DNA of 64,000 nt from Branchiostoma floridae (GCF_000003815.2 NC_049991.1:13885612-13949611); one strand, 5' to 3'. Numbered from the stretch's first letter, positions 1-12,500 are shown. Notes: a model not told the origin generated them from the sequence alone. Translations and numbers: made by a program.

Positions 1-176
1 TTGTTCTGACCCTCGACACTTCAGTCTGAAATCAGGACGGCAATTATACCCAGTTGTCAACAGGTGTCCTTAACTGACACGAGTCAGAACCAGGGAGAAG
101 GACAACAATACGCGTGGACAATACACATCGCATATTGCTAACATTCAACTGATATCGATATGATTCAGTGAATATT

Positions 177-340
177 ATTTCAAAAGTAATTATTGTTATG
201 TTTTATAATGTTTTAAATTATGCACTTCTATTGCTTTTCATTTTAATTGTAAAGCATACTGCAATTCAGCCGAAATAGGCTGCCATTGTGTGTTATTGTA
301 TGTCACTCGACGCAAATAAAACATTTATTCATTCAATATT
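177..340 (+). mobile_element. Retroposon 3' tail fragment
   Basis: Bases 177-334 are absent from unit 2 and end in AATAAA then a short ATTC repeat. AATATT flanks both sides (171-176 and 335-340) as a possible target duplication. The body has no coding signature. Confidence 0.4.
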
Positions 341-452
341 CATGACTGTAAGTAAGTCAGTGTAAATGTTGAATCCTGGTGACTGTAAGTCATCTACCGT
401 TCACCTTCACCTTGTTGTTTTGAGTAATTGCCCGAGTCACCTAGCCTCCATA

Positions 453-650
453 CCAGGCTCTCTGGGGCCTTTTCTCGGCTCATAATACACTTTTGTTGGT
501 CATTTCTTTTTTGTACTGGGTCGCTGATTGTCGGCCGTCGCTGATTATGGGGCCAGTAATCAGCGATGGCCAGCAATCAACAACCCAGTACAAAAAGAAA
601 TGGCCAACAAAAGTGTATTATGAGCCGAAAAAAGGCCCCAGAGAGCCTGC
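453..650. repeat. Long imperfect hairpin (foldback element)
   Basis: Bases from about 455 to 557 pair with about 558 to 648 in reverse complement with only scattered mismatches; the loop is near TCAGCGATGG. Weaker pairing extends beyond both ends. It is absent from the equivalent place in unit 2 (near 40660), so it is probably an inserted foldback MITE. Confidence 0.75.
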
Positions 651-1334
651 TATGGATGCTACGAGTCGCCTGGGGGTTGATCTGACACCGCCCAGACGGC
701 GGCCGAGAACAACTTTTTGGATGTCGACGAAGGTTGAAGACACACACGTAGTACCGTAGTACGTTACGCACTACAAAATAAATCAAGTAACTACATAATA
801 AAAAAAATAATTCTCTACTAAATACTTGTACGATTCCAGTTATCTTTTCTCAATCGCCGATGGGAGATTGTGGATGTTTAGAAACGTCTGATTTTAGATA
901 ATTTTTCCAGCTGCTTGTCTACTTAATTTTTTTTGGATGACAGCCATACAGTCTAGCTACTGCGCAAGGCCAAGGACGCGTAAGTAACTCAGATCTGTAC
1001 GTGCACATCGTTGTCTCGCAGTGGAGCTGGTCGTGCGGCATAATCTCACGTGCTGATATGATCCACCCCATCACTTTGCCGTGACCCAATTTTGAGGCCT
1101 TCGACCGGACAGAGACAATGTGGTCTGCCTGATACCAAGGGGGCGTTGTCATTCCTACTGAGAACCCGTGCATGCCAATATTAATGTTTGAACATTATGC
1201 CCAGGAGTTGATATCACCTTACATTATGGGGCTTGATGATAAGTTTCACTTAAATGTGCCACAAGGTTCGTTAGATGGTAAACAAGCAAAAATATCTTCC
1301 AGTGGAAAATATGTTGGCCAAATTTGCGTCGCCG

Positions 1335-1520
1335 TATGTGGTGTAACCAGTGGAGTGTCGGGCTCGGAACCTAGAGGTCCCGAGTTCGATGCACTCCGTG
1401 CCCGACGTTGTGCCCTTTTAAAAGGCACTTTATACGACTTCCTTACTTCACCAAGGTATAAAAATGGATACCCGAGGTACAATACTACCTGACTTCGGTC
1501 GGGGAGGTAAATCGCCAGCA
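1335..1520 (+). mobile_element. tRNA-derived SINE
   Basis: An A-box-like TGGTGTAACCAGTGG (1339) and a B-box-like GAGTTCGATGC (1382-1392) about 40 bases apart mark a tRNA-like RNA polymerase III promoter, followed by a non-tRNA tail. It is missing from unit 2 (around 40700-40950). It lacks tRNA folding and is not a functional tRNA gene. Confidence 0.6.
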
Positions 1521-2935
1521 CCAAGTAGAATTCAATGAGGATAGAAATAGAACTCTCATAGCATTGGGCACTTGCTGGTATATTGCAAAAACAGTATATG
1601 ATGCAGTAATAGAAGGGTTATAAGGGTTATACGTATGGAAAATCATTTCATGAATTAGAAGTATGACTCACTCATATGACTGGTTGCACAAATAGCGACG
1701 AAATTAAGACCTGTAAACCACGTGTATGTATGTAACATACAAATAAGTACATTTAAAATGTACAAGCGTGGAAACAAAAACAAAAATACACTAGAAAAAA
1801 AATAGACAACAGGCAAGGAATCGGTTGACGTCCTGAGACGTATTATATGACATCGCTTGTGATTATTTGAATGCGCGCCGTTGCAGCATATGCGCGTTTC
1901 AAAATATTTAAGATTGGAGATCTGATGTCAAACTGACAGATGGGACAATTGGACCTGTTGTGGGCGTACCCCAAAAAATACCCTCCAGCAGAGTTAGAGA
2001 CTCACTTGTCAGCATATAGCCGTCTCACTGGTGGTGCTGCTCGTCACTTGCTGGCGCGGTCAGGTTGAGGGACAAGTCTCCAGTCAGCCACACGACCTGA
2101 GGTCTTCCACAACCTCGGCACTTTCCCACCAAAGACTGAGGTGAAAAACTTTCTCTTTTCTGCTTAAGCGCTTTCACTGACAGCCTGCGATTTTTGGTAA
2201 TAGAATTTTTTATCAGGCTGTGGCATAACTGACCGTCGTAGGTTTAAAAGTTGGCTGGCGCTACTACTATTATATTTGGCCTTTTCAAAAAGATTTTCTG
2301 TCGGATACGAGAACCTGTGCATGAGGTATGTGATCGGACTTGAACAGTTTAGAAGTTTCTTATTTTACACATAGCGGTAACGAAGTTAGATCGGTACATA
2401 AGACGTGCACATAAGGACTCGCTACGCTGGGCCTTCCTTTCACGAATATCTTACCGATTAAATTAAGCATAAGTTATGAGTTTCCAACTTTTGCAAGAGT
2501 TGTCGCAAAGTCCACGGTGGCGTTTTCGGAGTTAAATCCACCTGTAGTAGTACAAGCGGAGACCATTGTCCGAATGTACGGCAGAAGATTAGCCTGCATT
2601 GTGCAGGTACATGTACGTGTGTGCTGCGTACGGCCGCCCGCCCGGCAGACACAAGGCGCTGTCACCGGGCGTCTGTTCGGCATTGAAATGTGATGAAGTG
2701 TAAGGGCTTCAATCGTCCTCTCATTTGTTCCCGGAGGCATTGAAGGACTTTTCTGTAAGTGTTTATTGTTCATGAAGGACTTTTCTGTAAGTGTTTGTTG
2801 TTCATTAAGTGCATAACACTGCTTCCCCCCGTACGCATGTCCGAACGTTTTTGCGTCGGTGTTTTTGTCTGCTTTTTACACTTGCCCACTTGCGTGCGTA
2901 TAGGAACGTCATGATCATGTAGAGATAATTAAGAG
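1521..2935. other. Non-coding upstream sequence shared with unit 2
   Basis: From about 1690 it matches 40950-42130 with small indels. No exon with splice sites and family motifs was found. Short ORFs on both strands are not kept in frame between the copies. Confidence 0.6.
2743..2808 (+). repeat. 33-bp tandem repeat, two copies
   Basis: GAAGGACTTTTCTGTAAGTG and the next 13 bases occur twice in a row. The same pair is present in unit 2 at about 41959-42024, so it predates the large duplication. Confidence 0.8.
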
Positions 2936-3203
2936 TTCCCATATTTTAAACATTTTAATGCAACGGATAAATTTCTATTTTTGATGCGCCTAGATAAACC
3001 TTGTATGTGACACATTATCTGTTCCTATATATACACTTGTACAAAGAAGCGACAATATGTCGACCATCCTGTTAGCCTAGTACCTTCAATTAGTTAAATT
3101 GTATCTTGTTGTCTCTGCATATGTCTGTTATGTCTGTTATCAGTGACCTGTACCTAGCCAATCGAGGCATGAATGTACAATAAAGGTTTTCATTCATTAA
3201 GAG
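2936..3203 (+). mobile_element. 5'-truncated retroposon with target duplication
   Basis: 260 bases are present here but missing in unit 2, where ATTAAGAG occurs once. Here ATTAAGAG flanks both ends (2928-2935, 3196-3203). The 3' end has AATAAA and a CATT tail. No ORF remains. Confidence 0.65.
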
Positions 3204-3325
3204 ACTTTGTTTACAAGTTTTAATCCGCTGCAGCCTCATCGTGTGGTAAAAAAAGCAGACCGCATTTCATCTATATGTACTTGACAAACACGTTAACATC
3301 TTACGACTTAGATGAACGTGTATTA

Positions 3326-3354
3326 TGAATGAATGAATGAATGAATGAATGAAT
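3326..3354 (+). repeat. (TGAA)n microsatellite
   Basis: About seven perfect TGAA units. Unit 2 lacks it at the matching site (42250). Confidence 0.9.
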
Positions 3355-3787
3355 TTTGTTGCTCAACAATCGTGAAACAAAACATGTCTTGGTTCTATTG
3401 TAATCTGTTCACGCTTTAGTTTAGGTTCGTGTGGTCGTGGTTAGTTCCTGAATGTGTAAAATGTATAGGTAACAATTTTGAAGCAGACATTTATGTTCCA
3501 ATTGCAATGCCCAGTACAACAAATCTTTCTGTGGCAAGTTTTGAGGTGTTAGCCGAAAGGAATGTTGTTGTATACGTTTAGCTACGCGCAGCGCTCGCAG
3601 GGAGAGTTGGTGCCGGTCCCAGGTCGAGATAAGCCTCAGGCGCTGTTAAAGGTCCCGTTTCTACTAGCCGGCGATGGCTGAGCGATCAAAATTGGATGTA
3701 CTTGAAATGATGCATGCTTTTATGTTTTCAACATCACCGAAGAAAACAAATTGCGGTCAAAGTGAAATGCTAGAGAGGCGAGTAGAA

Positions 3788-3868
3788 ACCGGCCCCCGGG
3801 ATTCGAACCCGGGCCCGCCAGTAAAAAACTATCGCTGCTAACTACTAAGCCAAAAGGTCCGGACCAGT
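3788..3868 (-). mobile_element. tRNA-like SINE head
   Basis: On the minus strand a strong T-arm/B-box (GGGTTCGAATCCC) lies below an A-box-like TGGCTTAGTAGTTAGC. The copy in unit 2 (42677-42748) is also present but has lost part of the T-arm stem, so the insertion predates the duplication. It is not a plausible working tRNA because no anticodon arm forms. Confidence 0.6.
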
Positions 3869-5389
3869 TGGCCTGGTCAGTTAATGGCGCTTAAACCCCA
3901 CTGTTTCACTACTCCCTCCTGTCTTAAGATTCGTCCTCTAATCTCCAAGTTCGATGCCCCGTACGGCACATCTTGTCATTACACACAGGGTCGGCATGGG
4001 AGTGAAACGCCCAACAGACGAATAGAAACATTTTTCTATCTACAATACCTCTTCCAAGCTGTCCGACGTTTTGATTGTGTTCGGCATGACGAGCGGTTTT
4101 GTCAGAGCCCAGTCAACTAAACTTAACTCATGACGTTACCACCTCGCACCTGGACAATTGCACGTTTAAGATGGCATCTAAACTAATTCAATCATTCTAA
4201 CACAAAAAAACTCCTAGAAGTCATAGTTCGAAAGGAAGGGTTCCATCAACTCGAGCTCTTTAATGAAAGGTTCATGTTACCGTACTTGCCCTGTGACGCA
4301 CCTCTAGCCCCTGGCGTCTTCGCATTAACCAACTCACTAACAGTATAATCTCAACTTGTCTGCAATTAACTAGCGCATTCATCTTAAGTTTTCTCAAGTT
4401 TAGGGAGTCACTGTGTAGCACGACAGAATGAGGGATGGTTCTAGATCTAGAGACGAAACGTAACCAACCCAGGCCCCTCCTGCCAATTGCAACCTCAAAC
4501 TTCACCTTCTTTTCATGACTACAGACTGCGACCAACGAGGAAGTGATGAGCAGCCAAATATTTGGCAGATCACTCAACAAATTTCATAGATAAAAACTAC
4601 TTTATCACATTTTGTGTGTTTTATAGATATTATCTTTTAAATATGGATTGAAAACGAAATGGGCCCCTCGTATAGTAATCGAGTGTTCATTTCATTCATG
4701 GGAGAGTTGACAATTGACTGCGGCTGGAAGTCGGATGGTTGGGAGTAGGGAAGCCTTCGGGGCTCGGTTGGGAGTAAGCCATGTCATCATCATCATCCAT
4801 CCGGGCGTGCTGGTTGCACGGATGGCCATGACTCTCTTCCTCCAGCCATGTACAGGTTGAAAATGGTACATAGTTGTAGCTACAAGATAGGCGTGGTCTA
4901 AAACTGGCCAGACTGCTATCAGCTAGCACCCTACCAACAACCTTGGTTGGGGACAACGTCTGGGGAGGATCCTAAATGTGTGACAGCGGCAATTAGAATC
5001 AGCAGTTCGTTTTGAAAAATTAGATGAAAATTTGTCAACAAAATGTCCCAAATGCCAGTAGAGTTTGGACGCTGCCCAAGAAGCAACCCATGTAGAAATA
5101 AAGCACGGTGAACTGACTCATATATCTACCCAAGGGGCAAATTTCTCAATTCCAACCGTTTAATTACACGTGAATAACGTCAAGTAAAACTGCTCACGTA
5201 TGACAGGGTTTGGAGTCTACTGCGTGTAGTGACTGCGCCCCCTACCGGTATCGAATCCTGTCTCTGCATGGCTTCATCCAAATCTCATGGTCAATAATTG
5301 ATAACGCCCACACTGTCATGGGAGTGTCTCCCTTACCATACTTTGGGGATAGAAGACGTGTAATTTGGACGGTGTTCATAGAATTATGG
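3869..5389. other. Non-coding sequence shared with unit 2, up to the gap
   Basis: It matches 42750-44069 and 45590-45680 with indels. This copy has the uninterrupted (empty) version of the site that took two LINE insertions in unit 2. No gene is recognised. Confidence 0.6.
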
Positions 5390-5864
5390 NNNNNNNNNNN
5401 NNNNNNNNNNNNNNNNNNNNNNNNNNNNNNNNNNNNNNNNNNNNNNNNNNNNNNNNNNNNNNNNNNNNNNNNNNNNNNNNNNNNNNNNNNNNNNNNNNNN
5501 NNNNNNNNNNNNNNNNNNNNNNNNNNNNNNNNNNNNNNNNNNNNNNNNNNNNNNNNNNNNNNNNNNNNNNNNNNNNNNNNNNNNNNNNNNNNNNNNNNNN
5601 NNNNNNNNNNNNNNNNNNNNNNNNNNNNNNNNNNNNNNNNNNNNNNNNNNNNNNNNNNNNNNNNNNNNNNNNNNNNNNNNNNNNNNNNNNNNNNNNNNNN
5701 NNNNNNNNNNNNNNNNNNNNNNNNNNNNNNNNNNNNNNNNNNNNNNNNNNNNNNNNNNNNNNNNNNNNNNNNNNNNNNNNNNNNNNNNNNNNNNNNNNNN
5801 NNNNNNNNNNNNNNNNNNNNNNNNNNNNNNNNNNNNNNNNNNNNNNNNNNNNNNNNNNNNNNNN
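5390..5864. other. Assembly gap (475 N)
   Basis: A run of N. ORFs drawn through it are meaningless. Confidence 1.
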
Positions 5865-6056
5865 CGAGGAGGCATGACCTTGCTGCCGAGAAGGAAATGG
5901 CTGAGTTCCCCCTTCCCGTCAGGGTCATACCTCCTTGTAATTTAGAGCTAGAGCTCGCAGACTCATCGTCCGATCGAATCGCGCCCAATGGTATAAAGCC
6001 TACATGCATGTTGTTTGAACCGAGTTGTTGTAGCGTTGTAATCTCAAGGACGTTTA

Positions 6057-6299
6057 AGGTGGTATCTCACTGCACTTAGGGCACCGGTGTGGCACTGCGG
6101 GGTTCGTTCACTGCGGCACTGTGGTGTTATTTTCGCCGACTTTTATAATTTAGATATTGCGTAATACGTAAAAGTATGACCTAGTAGACAACACAATATA
6201 CAGAACGTAGGAAAAATTTCTTTATCCCTGAAAATCGTTGAGTAATCTTTCGAGCCCGCTGTGCCGCACCGATACCCCAAGTACAATGAGATACCACCT
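6057..6299. mobile_element. PIF/Harbinger-like MITE
   Basis: A 243-bp element with ~45-bp terminal inverted repeats starting AGGTGGTATCTCA, flanked by TTA on both sides (6054-6056, 6300-6302), the usual 3-bp target of this superfamily. It has no ORF of its own. A relative lies at 63286-63513. Confidence 0.75.
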
Positions 6300-6302
6300 T
6301 TA

Positions 6303-7129
6303 CATAACTTTCTCCTGACATGTGACGCCGACCTTGCCATTCATGAATGAAAAGGATGGCAAGCTAGTGACAGATATATGTTCTATAGCAATTATCTCAT
6401 TATTCTGTCTGACCAGAAGCGATATCATATATCAGATTGAAGCACAGACAGTCGAGACAATGGAGCTGCATTTAGCTCCGCCCAGGACTAAAGGTTATCT
6501 CACAAGATCGCAAAAACAACAGATAAATCAACAGTTTGACTAGAAAAACCGATGCTGTAGTCTGACGATGAAGTGTCGATGAAGTGTCGATTTTTTGCGG
6601 CACACACTGTGCACGGTGGCAGACACTGAAGATTAGAATATGGTTCTTTAATCCTTCAATTAATGGAGATCAAAATACTTTAGTGGTTAAGGTTTTTTTT
6701 TAGCTATTTCGCCTCTGTATCACAAAGTTGGCAACTACTATTTTATACTACCTCATCGGTACACAACCCGTTGGTGGTGTAAAATATCATCGGTACACAA
6801 CCCGTCGGTGGTATAAACGAAGGGTGAGAGAGAGAGTCTATGTTTGCAATGTCTATGTTTGAAAAATACTGACTCTGTGTTATCTAGCTTTGAAATATTA
6901 AAAAAAAGAGACACATTTAATATCAGAAATTTTCCATTGCAACCACCAGCGTTCACATCCGTGGTTCATACCAAATTATAAATACATGTATTTTTTTACA
7001 TTTAAAAATGCTAAAATTTCTTACGGACTACATGGTATTTTGAGAGTTGGCAATGGCCCGAGAAATCGGTTACTGTATGCAAGTGAAAGATCGGACTCAA
7101 TCATAGTCTCGTAAATTGTGCCTTCCAAC
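6303..7129. other. Non-coding sequence before gene 1
   Basis: Partly matches 46150-46500 of unit 2. A ~30-bp unit with ATCGGTACACAACCCG is duplicated in tandem at 6755-6822 and single in unit 2. No exon was recognised; a 5' UTR exon of gene 1 may hide here. Confidence 0.5.
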
Positions 7130-7493
7130 TAGGGTTGTAGCCAGCCTGAAATCATTTTCAGTCCCCTCGATTTTGAATGGGAATCCTATCGAGCACCGAA
7201 GTCATGGCGTGGTGTTGCGCGTCATTTCTAGAGGGTCTGGGTCCCAGAAAATTTATAAAGCCTAGACCCTCTGAAACACTATTTCCTGCATTTTGAGGTG
7301 CAAATTTTGCTTGTAGACTAAGCTGTTCAATGTCAACTGTTTTGGCGAGGAAGAACACATGGGTTTCAGTTTTTTAATATCTTTACATATCAATTTTTGT
7401 CTGTCCCTGGGGACGGAATGGGGAAAATTTTTTCAGTCCCCAGCTGCAAAATTCCTTCAAAGGACTGAAGGACAGGTGCTGGCTACAACACTG
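7130..7493. mobile_element. hAT-like MITE
   Basis: Terminal inverted repeats TAGGGTTGTAGCCAGC and, on the other strand, CAGTGTTGTAGCCAGC fit the hAT YARNG start. An 8-bp target duplication CTTCCAAC flanks both ends (7122-7129, 7494-7501). 364 bp, non-coding, absent from unit 2. Confidence 0.8.
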
Positions 7494-7899
7494 CTTCCAA
7501 CACAAAGAAGTGGATTTACCCCAATACCCCAAGACTAACCGACTCCAGTCTTAGTCAAGTAATGAGTAGTCCACCGCTTACGTGACTTTACGCTATGTAG
7601 ATAGAGCACGGCGCCCCGTCTCTGTTTAGAAATGGTCGTAACGCCCTGATGCTTCTTTACTTCTCTTGCAAAGAAGCCTGGTTCTGTGTCCAGGAATTTT
7701 ACTTCAGTTGTCCAGTAGTGAAACTGGGTGTCCAGGCGACTGAATATTCTGCACCTTAAAATTGATCCACCGCTCACCGAGTCACGTGTTCTGCATAACG
7801 TGACGTCACAGAAGCGGTGAATTGCTCATTCGTTGGCGGAGACTGGATCATAGAGTTGGTCAGTGGAAAATTTTGTAATGTCTCCATGTTCTTTTCCAG

Positions 7900-7918
7900 C
7901 AGGTGGAAGTCCAGCAGC
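7900..7918 (+). promoter_or_regulatory. Gene 1 5' UTR part of the first coding exon
   Basis: A pyrimidine-rich tract and AG (ending 7899) lie 19 bases before the ATG, and the same arrangement precedes the gene 2 ATG (AG at 46536-46537). This suggests a spliced 5' UTR exon further upstream in both copies. The promoter itself is not recognisable. Confidence 0.45.
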
Positions 7919-8546
7919 ATGGCGTCCAAGAGCGCCACCCTGCGGTTTCTGCGAACGCTGCTCCTCATCCTCGCCGTCGTCTCTGCTGTTTCTGCTGAGG
8001 TGCCTTCCCATTTGCAAGTTGCATGTTCATGTCAGAAGTAGACAAGGCCTCTTTTTTTATATAGCGGCATGTCTGTAAGTGTGTTATTCGACACGGATAC
8101 ATGTAGTGAAAAAAAGAGGAAATCGTCAATTAAGGGGCGACGTCACAGCTTTCACAATACTAATGTCAGTACTTATGGAGTAGTATCAATGTAAATTGGA
8201 TAACTTGGAAGGACATGCGGATTAAGTATTAAGATGCTTGAAATAATACATTATCATTTTCACAGACACCGGAGGGCGGAGCATTCAATAAGGTCTTGAA
8301 CGACTTGAAGAATGTAGCACACCGGGTCCTGGAGAACGTCGGCGTGGAGGTAAATTTTGTTTCTTAGACCTAGGTACCTTCTACTTCGATTCTATATCCT
8401 TAGGATGCTGACTCTTAATGTAGTACCCACACATGTAGCAACTAGAATAGTAAGGAACTCCCCATCATTTTCAGTCTGCTGGGTCATGGAATGAGAACAA
8501 CTTGGTTTTTGATGTTACAAGTTGAAGTCAATGTGCCCCATGCCAA

Positions 8547-8578
<32 letters not shown>

Positions 8579-9557
8579 TCTCTGCCTCTTTCTCCCAGCC
8601 TCTTTCTGTCTCTCTCTCTCCCTCTCTCTCTGCTTCTCTGCTTCTTTCACTCCCTCTCTCTCTCCCCTCTCTCTCCCTCTCTCTCCCTTTCTCCGCCTGC
8701 CTCTCTCTCTCCCTGACTCTCTCTCTCCCTCTCTCTCTCTCTTTCTTCTGTATGAAAATATTCCATTAAAAAATAAACTGTTAGTCCAGAAACTTCAAAA
8801 ATGATTTCTGCCTCGCTAGGGTCCCGAAAAGAAGTCCCTGGAGGCTGACGTGACAAACAACGATACAGACGAGCCAAGCTCCTCCAAAGTACTGTCGCTT
8901 CTGGACGCATTGCAGTCCTTTTCAAAGAAGGTACAAGTACACAGTTACATTTTCACAACAGTAGCTTCCTTCCCTCGCTCGATTGTCTGTTATTTGGGTA
9001 TAGGTTTTCTTTAATTGTAGTCTTAACAAGTTTCGAAAGGAAATGCTGGACATACAATGTCTATCTACATGTACGTCGATGTAGGTTAGACATCCAGGCA
9101 AAAGTATACGCCAAAAAGCAGTTACTCAAGCACCTGGATATGATTTTGGAAACGGTCATACGTTTCAGCTAACATCCACTAGTTTTCGTCAGTGACACTA
9201 AAGTGATCTTGTTGGAGGGGATTTTTATATCCTAGCATTGAATTGATATGTAAAAGAGATCTAGCTGAAGAACAAGTTTATCATAACTATGAATTAATAT
9301 GTAAAACGGGTGGAAGACAAAGGTTCAATAGTCCAAAAGCTCATGGCACATATTCACCGTGATGGTACAGACTGTTACTAATTGCTATATTCTTGCACTG
9401 CTTCCCCGCGCCCTCCGCTGGGGCGGCTGTGCTAGGATCTTCGGCCAATTCAATACAATAAATTTTCACATATATTGTCTACAGGGTTTCTTCTTTAAAG
9501 GGCGTAAACATGGGCATGGACATGGACATGGCCATGGATCTGGAGAAGAACATTCAG
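7919..9557 (+). CDS. Gene 1 exons 1-4: signal peptide, helical N-terminus, His-Gly stretch
   Basis: Exons are 7919-7999, 8266-8349, 8820-8930 and 9485-9557. Exon 1 encodes MASK followed by a basic then Leu/Val-rich core and an A-V-S-A end, a typical signal peptide cut near residue 26. Exons 2-3 (residues 28-92) are charged with regular Leu/Val spacing ([18 protein letters not shown]) and probably form amphipathic helices, perhaps for oligomerisation. Exon 4 contains five His-Gly pairs, possibly metal-binding. Exon 1 ends phase 0 and exon 4 ends phase 1, joining the CLECT exon. The start is supported by the signal peptide and by the same ATG in gene 2. A pyrimidine tract plus AG at 7898-7899 suggests the ATG exon begins at 7900, after a 5' UTR intron. 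Confidence 0.8.
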
Positions 9558-12500
9558 GTTTGTTAGTTTTTCTGTGTGTTGACGCGCAACTTGTATAGGT
9601 CATTTTCACAATAGATAGTCTTCATTGACTCTCATTTGTCTTGGCTTCGTGAACGAGTCGGAGAGGTGACACACTCAGGACGTGTGCTGGGCATTGACAG
9701 CGTGCACTTACTCCACTGTTTTTTGAGAGGCCACGTCCTCAACTTATTTCCGAAAATTTCAAGTACGGCGGGTTGTGCTCCTAGCTTGTGGGATGATCGT
9801 TCTAGCCATGTTGTCGATTGAGCGGTTTTGCTATTACACGTTCAGGAGCAGCCGAAGGTAGTAGTGGAGGCTGTGCAAGTGGTTACCAGAGTCATGACGG
9901 CACCTGCTACAGGGCGTATGGAGACAGGAAGTCTTATGACGATGCCAAGGCTAAGTGTGCTGCTGATGGTGGCCGCCTGGTGGCGCCAAAGACGGAGAGG
10001 CTGGACACCTTCATCATGGGCCTGGTACAAGCGAACGGAGGAGGCGACCATTGGATAGGATTGGACGACAGGGCATCGGAAGGCGTGTGGACATTCAGCG
10101 ATGGGACACAGATGCAGGTAGGTGGGACGGAGCTCTAGGGATATATATGACATTACCAACTGACGAAATGCAGGTAGAAAGCAAAAGCAGCAAAACAAAG
10201 GTGACATTTTGAAGTTGTTGAATTGGTATTTTTCTACCAGAGATGGCAAACAGATGGAGATGCCCAAAAAACGTAAATGATCAATGAACAGGACACAAAC
10301 CATCAACATCAAGGATAAATGATCACGTTTAGAGAGAAAATTAACCATTTATCATTTATCTTTCATCCACTGAGGTGTGGCCCAGTCAAAACATGTAGTC
10401 AGAAGGATTGAATTGTTCAGGTGGCCTTCTCAAGATCTCTCAACAATGTCTCTGAATCACTGCTTGTTACAGAATTGTGACTTCAAGAAATGGGCCCCAG
10501 GAGAGCCCAACAATAACGGAGGGCAGGACTGTGTGCAGTACTGGGCGGGAAGAAGCAACCGCTGGGACGACGACACGTGCAGCAGGCAAAAGAAATTCAT
10601 TTGCCAGATCGGTAGGTACCCTCACGAACGAACTCACTTAGACCAACTGTTTAAGTACATTCCACACTGCATACAAAACTGTATGCTTGATGAACGAGAT
10701 ACATATAGACTTGATGTTTGTTTGTATATGTAGTAGCACGATGCGATACTGCTGGGAAAATTTGGTTTGTCGTTGTATTAATACTGAGTATTTTATATTA
10801 TCCCCCTCGTGTATGTAGAGTTAAATAGTATCTTGTGGCTCCCTTCTTTATACTTTGACACTGATCATATAATTACAATGCAGGCGTAGGTTATCCTGAA
10901 TGACAAGTTAGCGACCTACAAAAAGAAAGGCTACGAAGGAACGATTAGATGCGGCCTTGTGGTCCATAAACGAAGGTTAAAGGCTCTTGTATTCTGCAGG
11001 GCCAGGAGACAACACAGGCTGTACCGGGACCAGTGGAAACAGCCCTGGCTACACGAGTCTTGGCTGTTGGAAAGACAAGTCAAGCAGAGCGATCGGGCAG
11101 CTGGAAGGCAAGGACTCCCGTCTGAGCGGCGATTACAAGAGACGTGATGACGCACTGAGGAAGTGCTACGAAGTGGCTAAAGATCGCGGCTTCATGGTCT
11201 TCGGTGTGCAGAATGGAGGCCAGTGCTTCGGGTCACCCATCGCTGGGGGAACCTACAGGAAGTACGGACCTTCGTCGGGCTGTAGAGGCGGGGAAGGAGG
11301 CGGATGGGCGAATGATGTGTACAGGATCACAGGTAGGACCTTTCACTTCCACTGTATCATTGATGGGTGCCACACCGGGCATTTAGAACAGACATTGGGA
11401 AACAAGACACTATTTTTTTCTTTTGGTTGTACGAAAGACGTCCCTTGAAGTCCCTTGACGTTCAATGTTCTCGGTTTTACTTTCAGATGCGAACCCAAAG
11501 TATTTCACCCTGGGATGTTGGAAGGACACATCGAATAGGGCCATTGCCATTGTCGAAGGGTCGGATAGCCGCCTGGATGGTCAATACAGCCGTCGAAAAG
11601 ATGCCATCAACAAATGCTACGAGGTGGCCAAAGCTAAGGGCAATGCCGTGTTCTCCGTTCAGAACGGTGGACAGTGCGGGACGTCGTCCAACGCACAAAG
11701 TACCTACTACAAGTTTGGGAGATCAACGGCATGCAAGACAGACGGCAAGGGAGGAGGCTGGGCGAACCAAGTCTACCGAATCATAGGTAACTTCTCATTT
11801 CAAAGTTTCTTTCTGTATCTGTACAACTGTTATAGCCACCCTAGAGTCTTAGACGTAAGACACCAGCTACGCAGGCACTCGGCTTGGTAGCAGCTGATTA
11901 TATCACACTAAACGACCTGCACCGGTATCTATCACCCTTTTACCTTTCAACATCTAGCTGCAAGTGTTGTTTTAAGCTTTCGGTCAAGCCCCCTCACCGT
12001 CGAATCAGTAAAGAAGGTGAGATCACATTCTTCGTGCGATTTTGATGCTGCAGAATTATCAAGCAGGGTGAAAGTGAACCGACTGCCGACAACGATGCCT
12101 ATTTCGTAATACAATGATAATGATAAATGGCAAGTTTATTCAAAGACTATGCCCAAAGACTAATTGCAACCAAAGTAAAACACTGGTGTACAGACTTGCA
12201 TATTTGCATGTATTTTACCTCAGGAGCAGGGGCAAGCTTCGGGTGGCTCCAATGCTCACCTAGCTGGGCCATCGATGCTTCGGGCACCCCATATGTTCAT
12301 AACGGTGTGACGTATGGTCCCGGGCAAGTCCTGGACGGGAACCCAAACACCTACTGGAACCCCCAGCAAACGTCGAGGAACTTCAACCGGTGGTACATCA
12401 TCTTCAACTTTGGCAAGAGATACAGACTTTGGGGATTCCGTCTCTCCCACTATGGTGACACCACACACGACATCAAGAAATTCCAACTGCAATGGTCTGC

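Larger units (their letters stand above)
1..1334. other. Upstream non-coding block, start of repeat unit 1
   Basis: The first ~120 bases match 40360-40470 and 39817-39881, so the window starts inside the duplicated unit. Past about 340 the match to unit 2 becomes patchy because of insertions in this copy. No gene is seen; short ORFs have no family signature. Confidence 0.6.

Noticed and set aside
1172..1492. 106-residue + ORF and 92-residue minus ORF
   Set aside because: They run across the tRNA-derived SINE and have no protein signature.
3788..3868. Possible tRNA gene
   Set aside because: A and B boxes and T-arm exist, but no anticodon stem or matching acceptor stem; better seen as a SINE.
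5210..6079. ORFs of 160-290 residues over 5210-6079 and 47141-47738
   Set aside because: Nearly all of their length is assembly-gap N.
6755..6822. CRISPR-like or regulatory repeat array
   Set aside because: Only two copies in direct tandem; the genome is eukaryotic. A simple tandem duplication explains it.
8491..8925. Ser/Leu-rich and Arg/Glu-rich ORFs in the CT tract
   Set aside because: Low-complexity dinucleotide repeat inside an intron.
9842..10348. Minus-strand ORFs opposite the C-type lectin exons (also 12256-12645, 17125-17514, 48412-48900)
   Set aside because: They lie antisense to exons with full domain motifs and correct splice phase.
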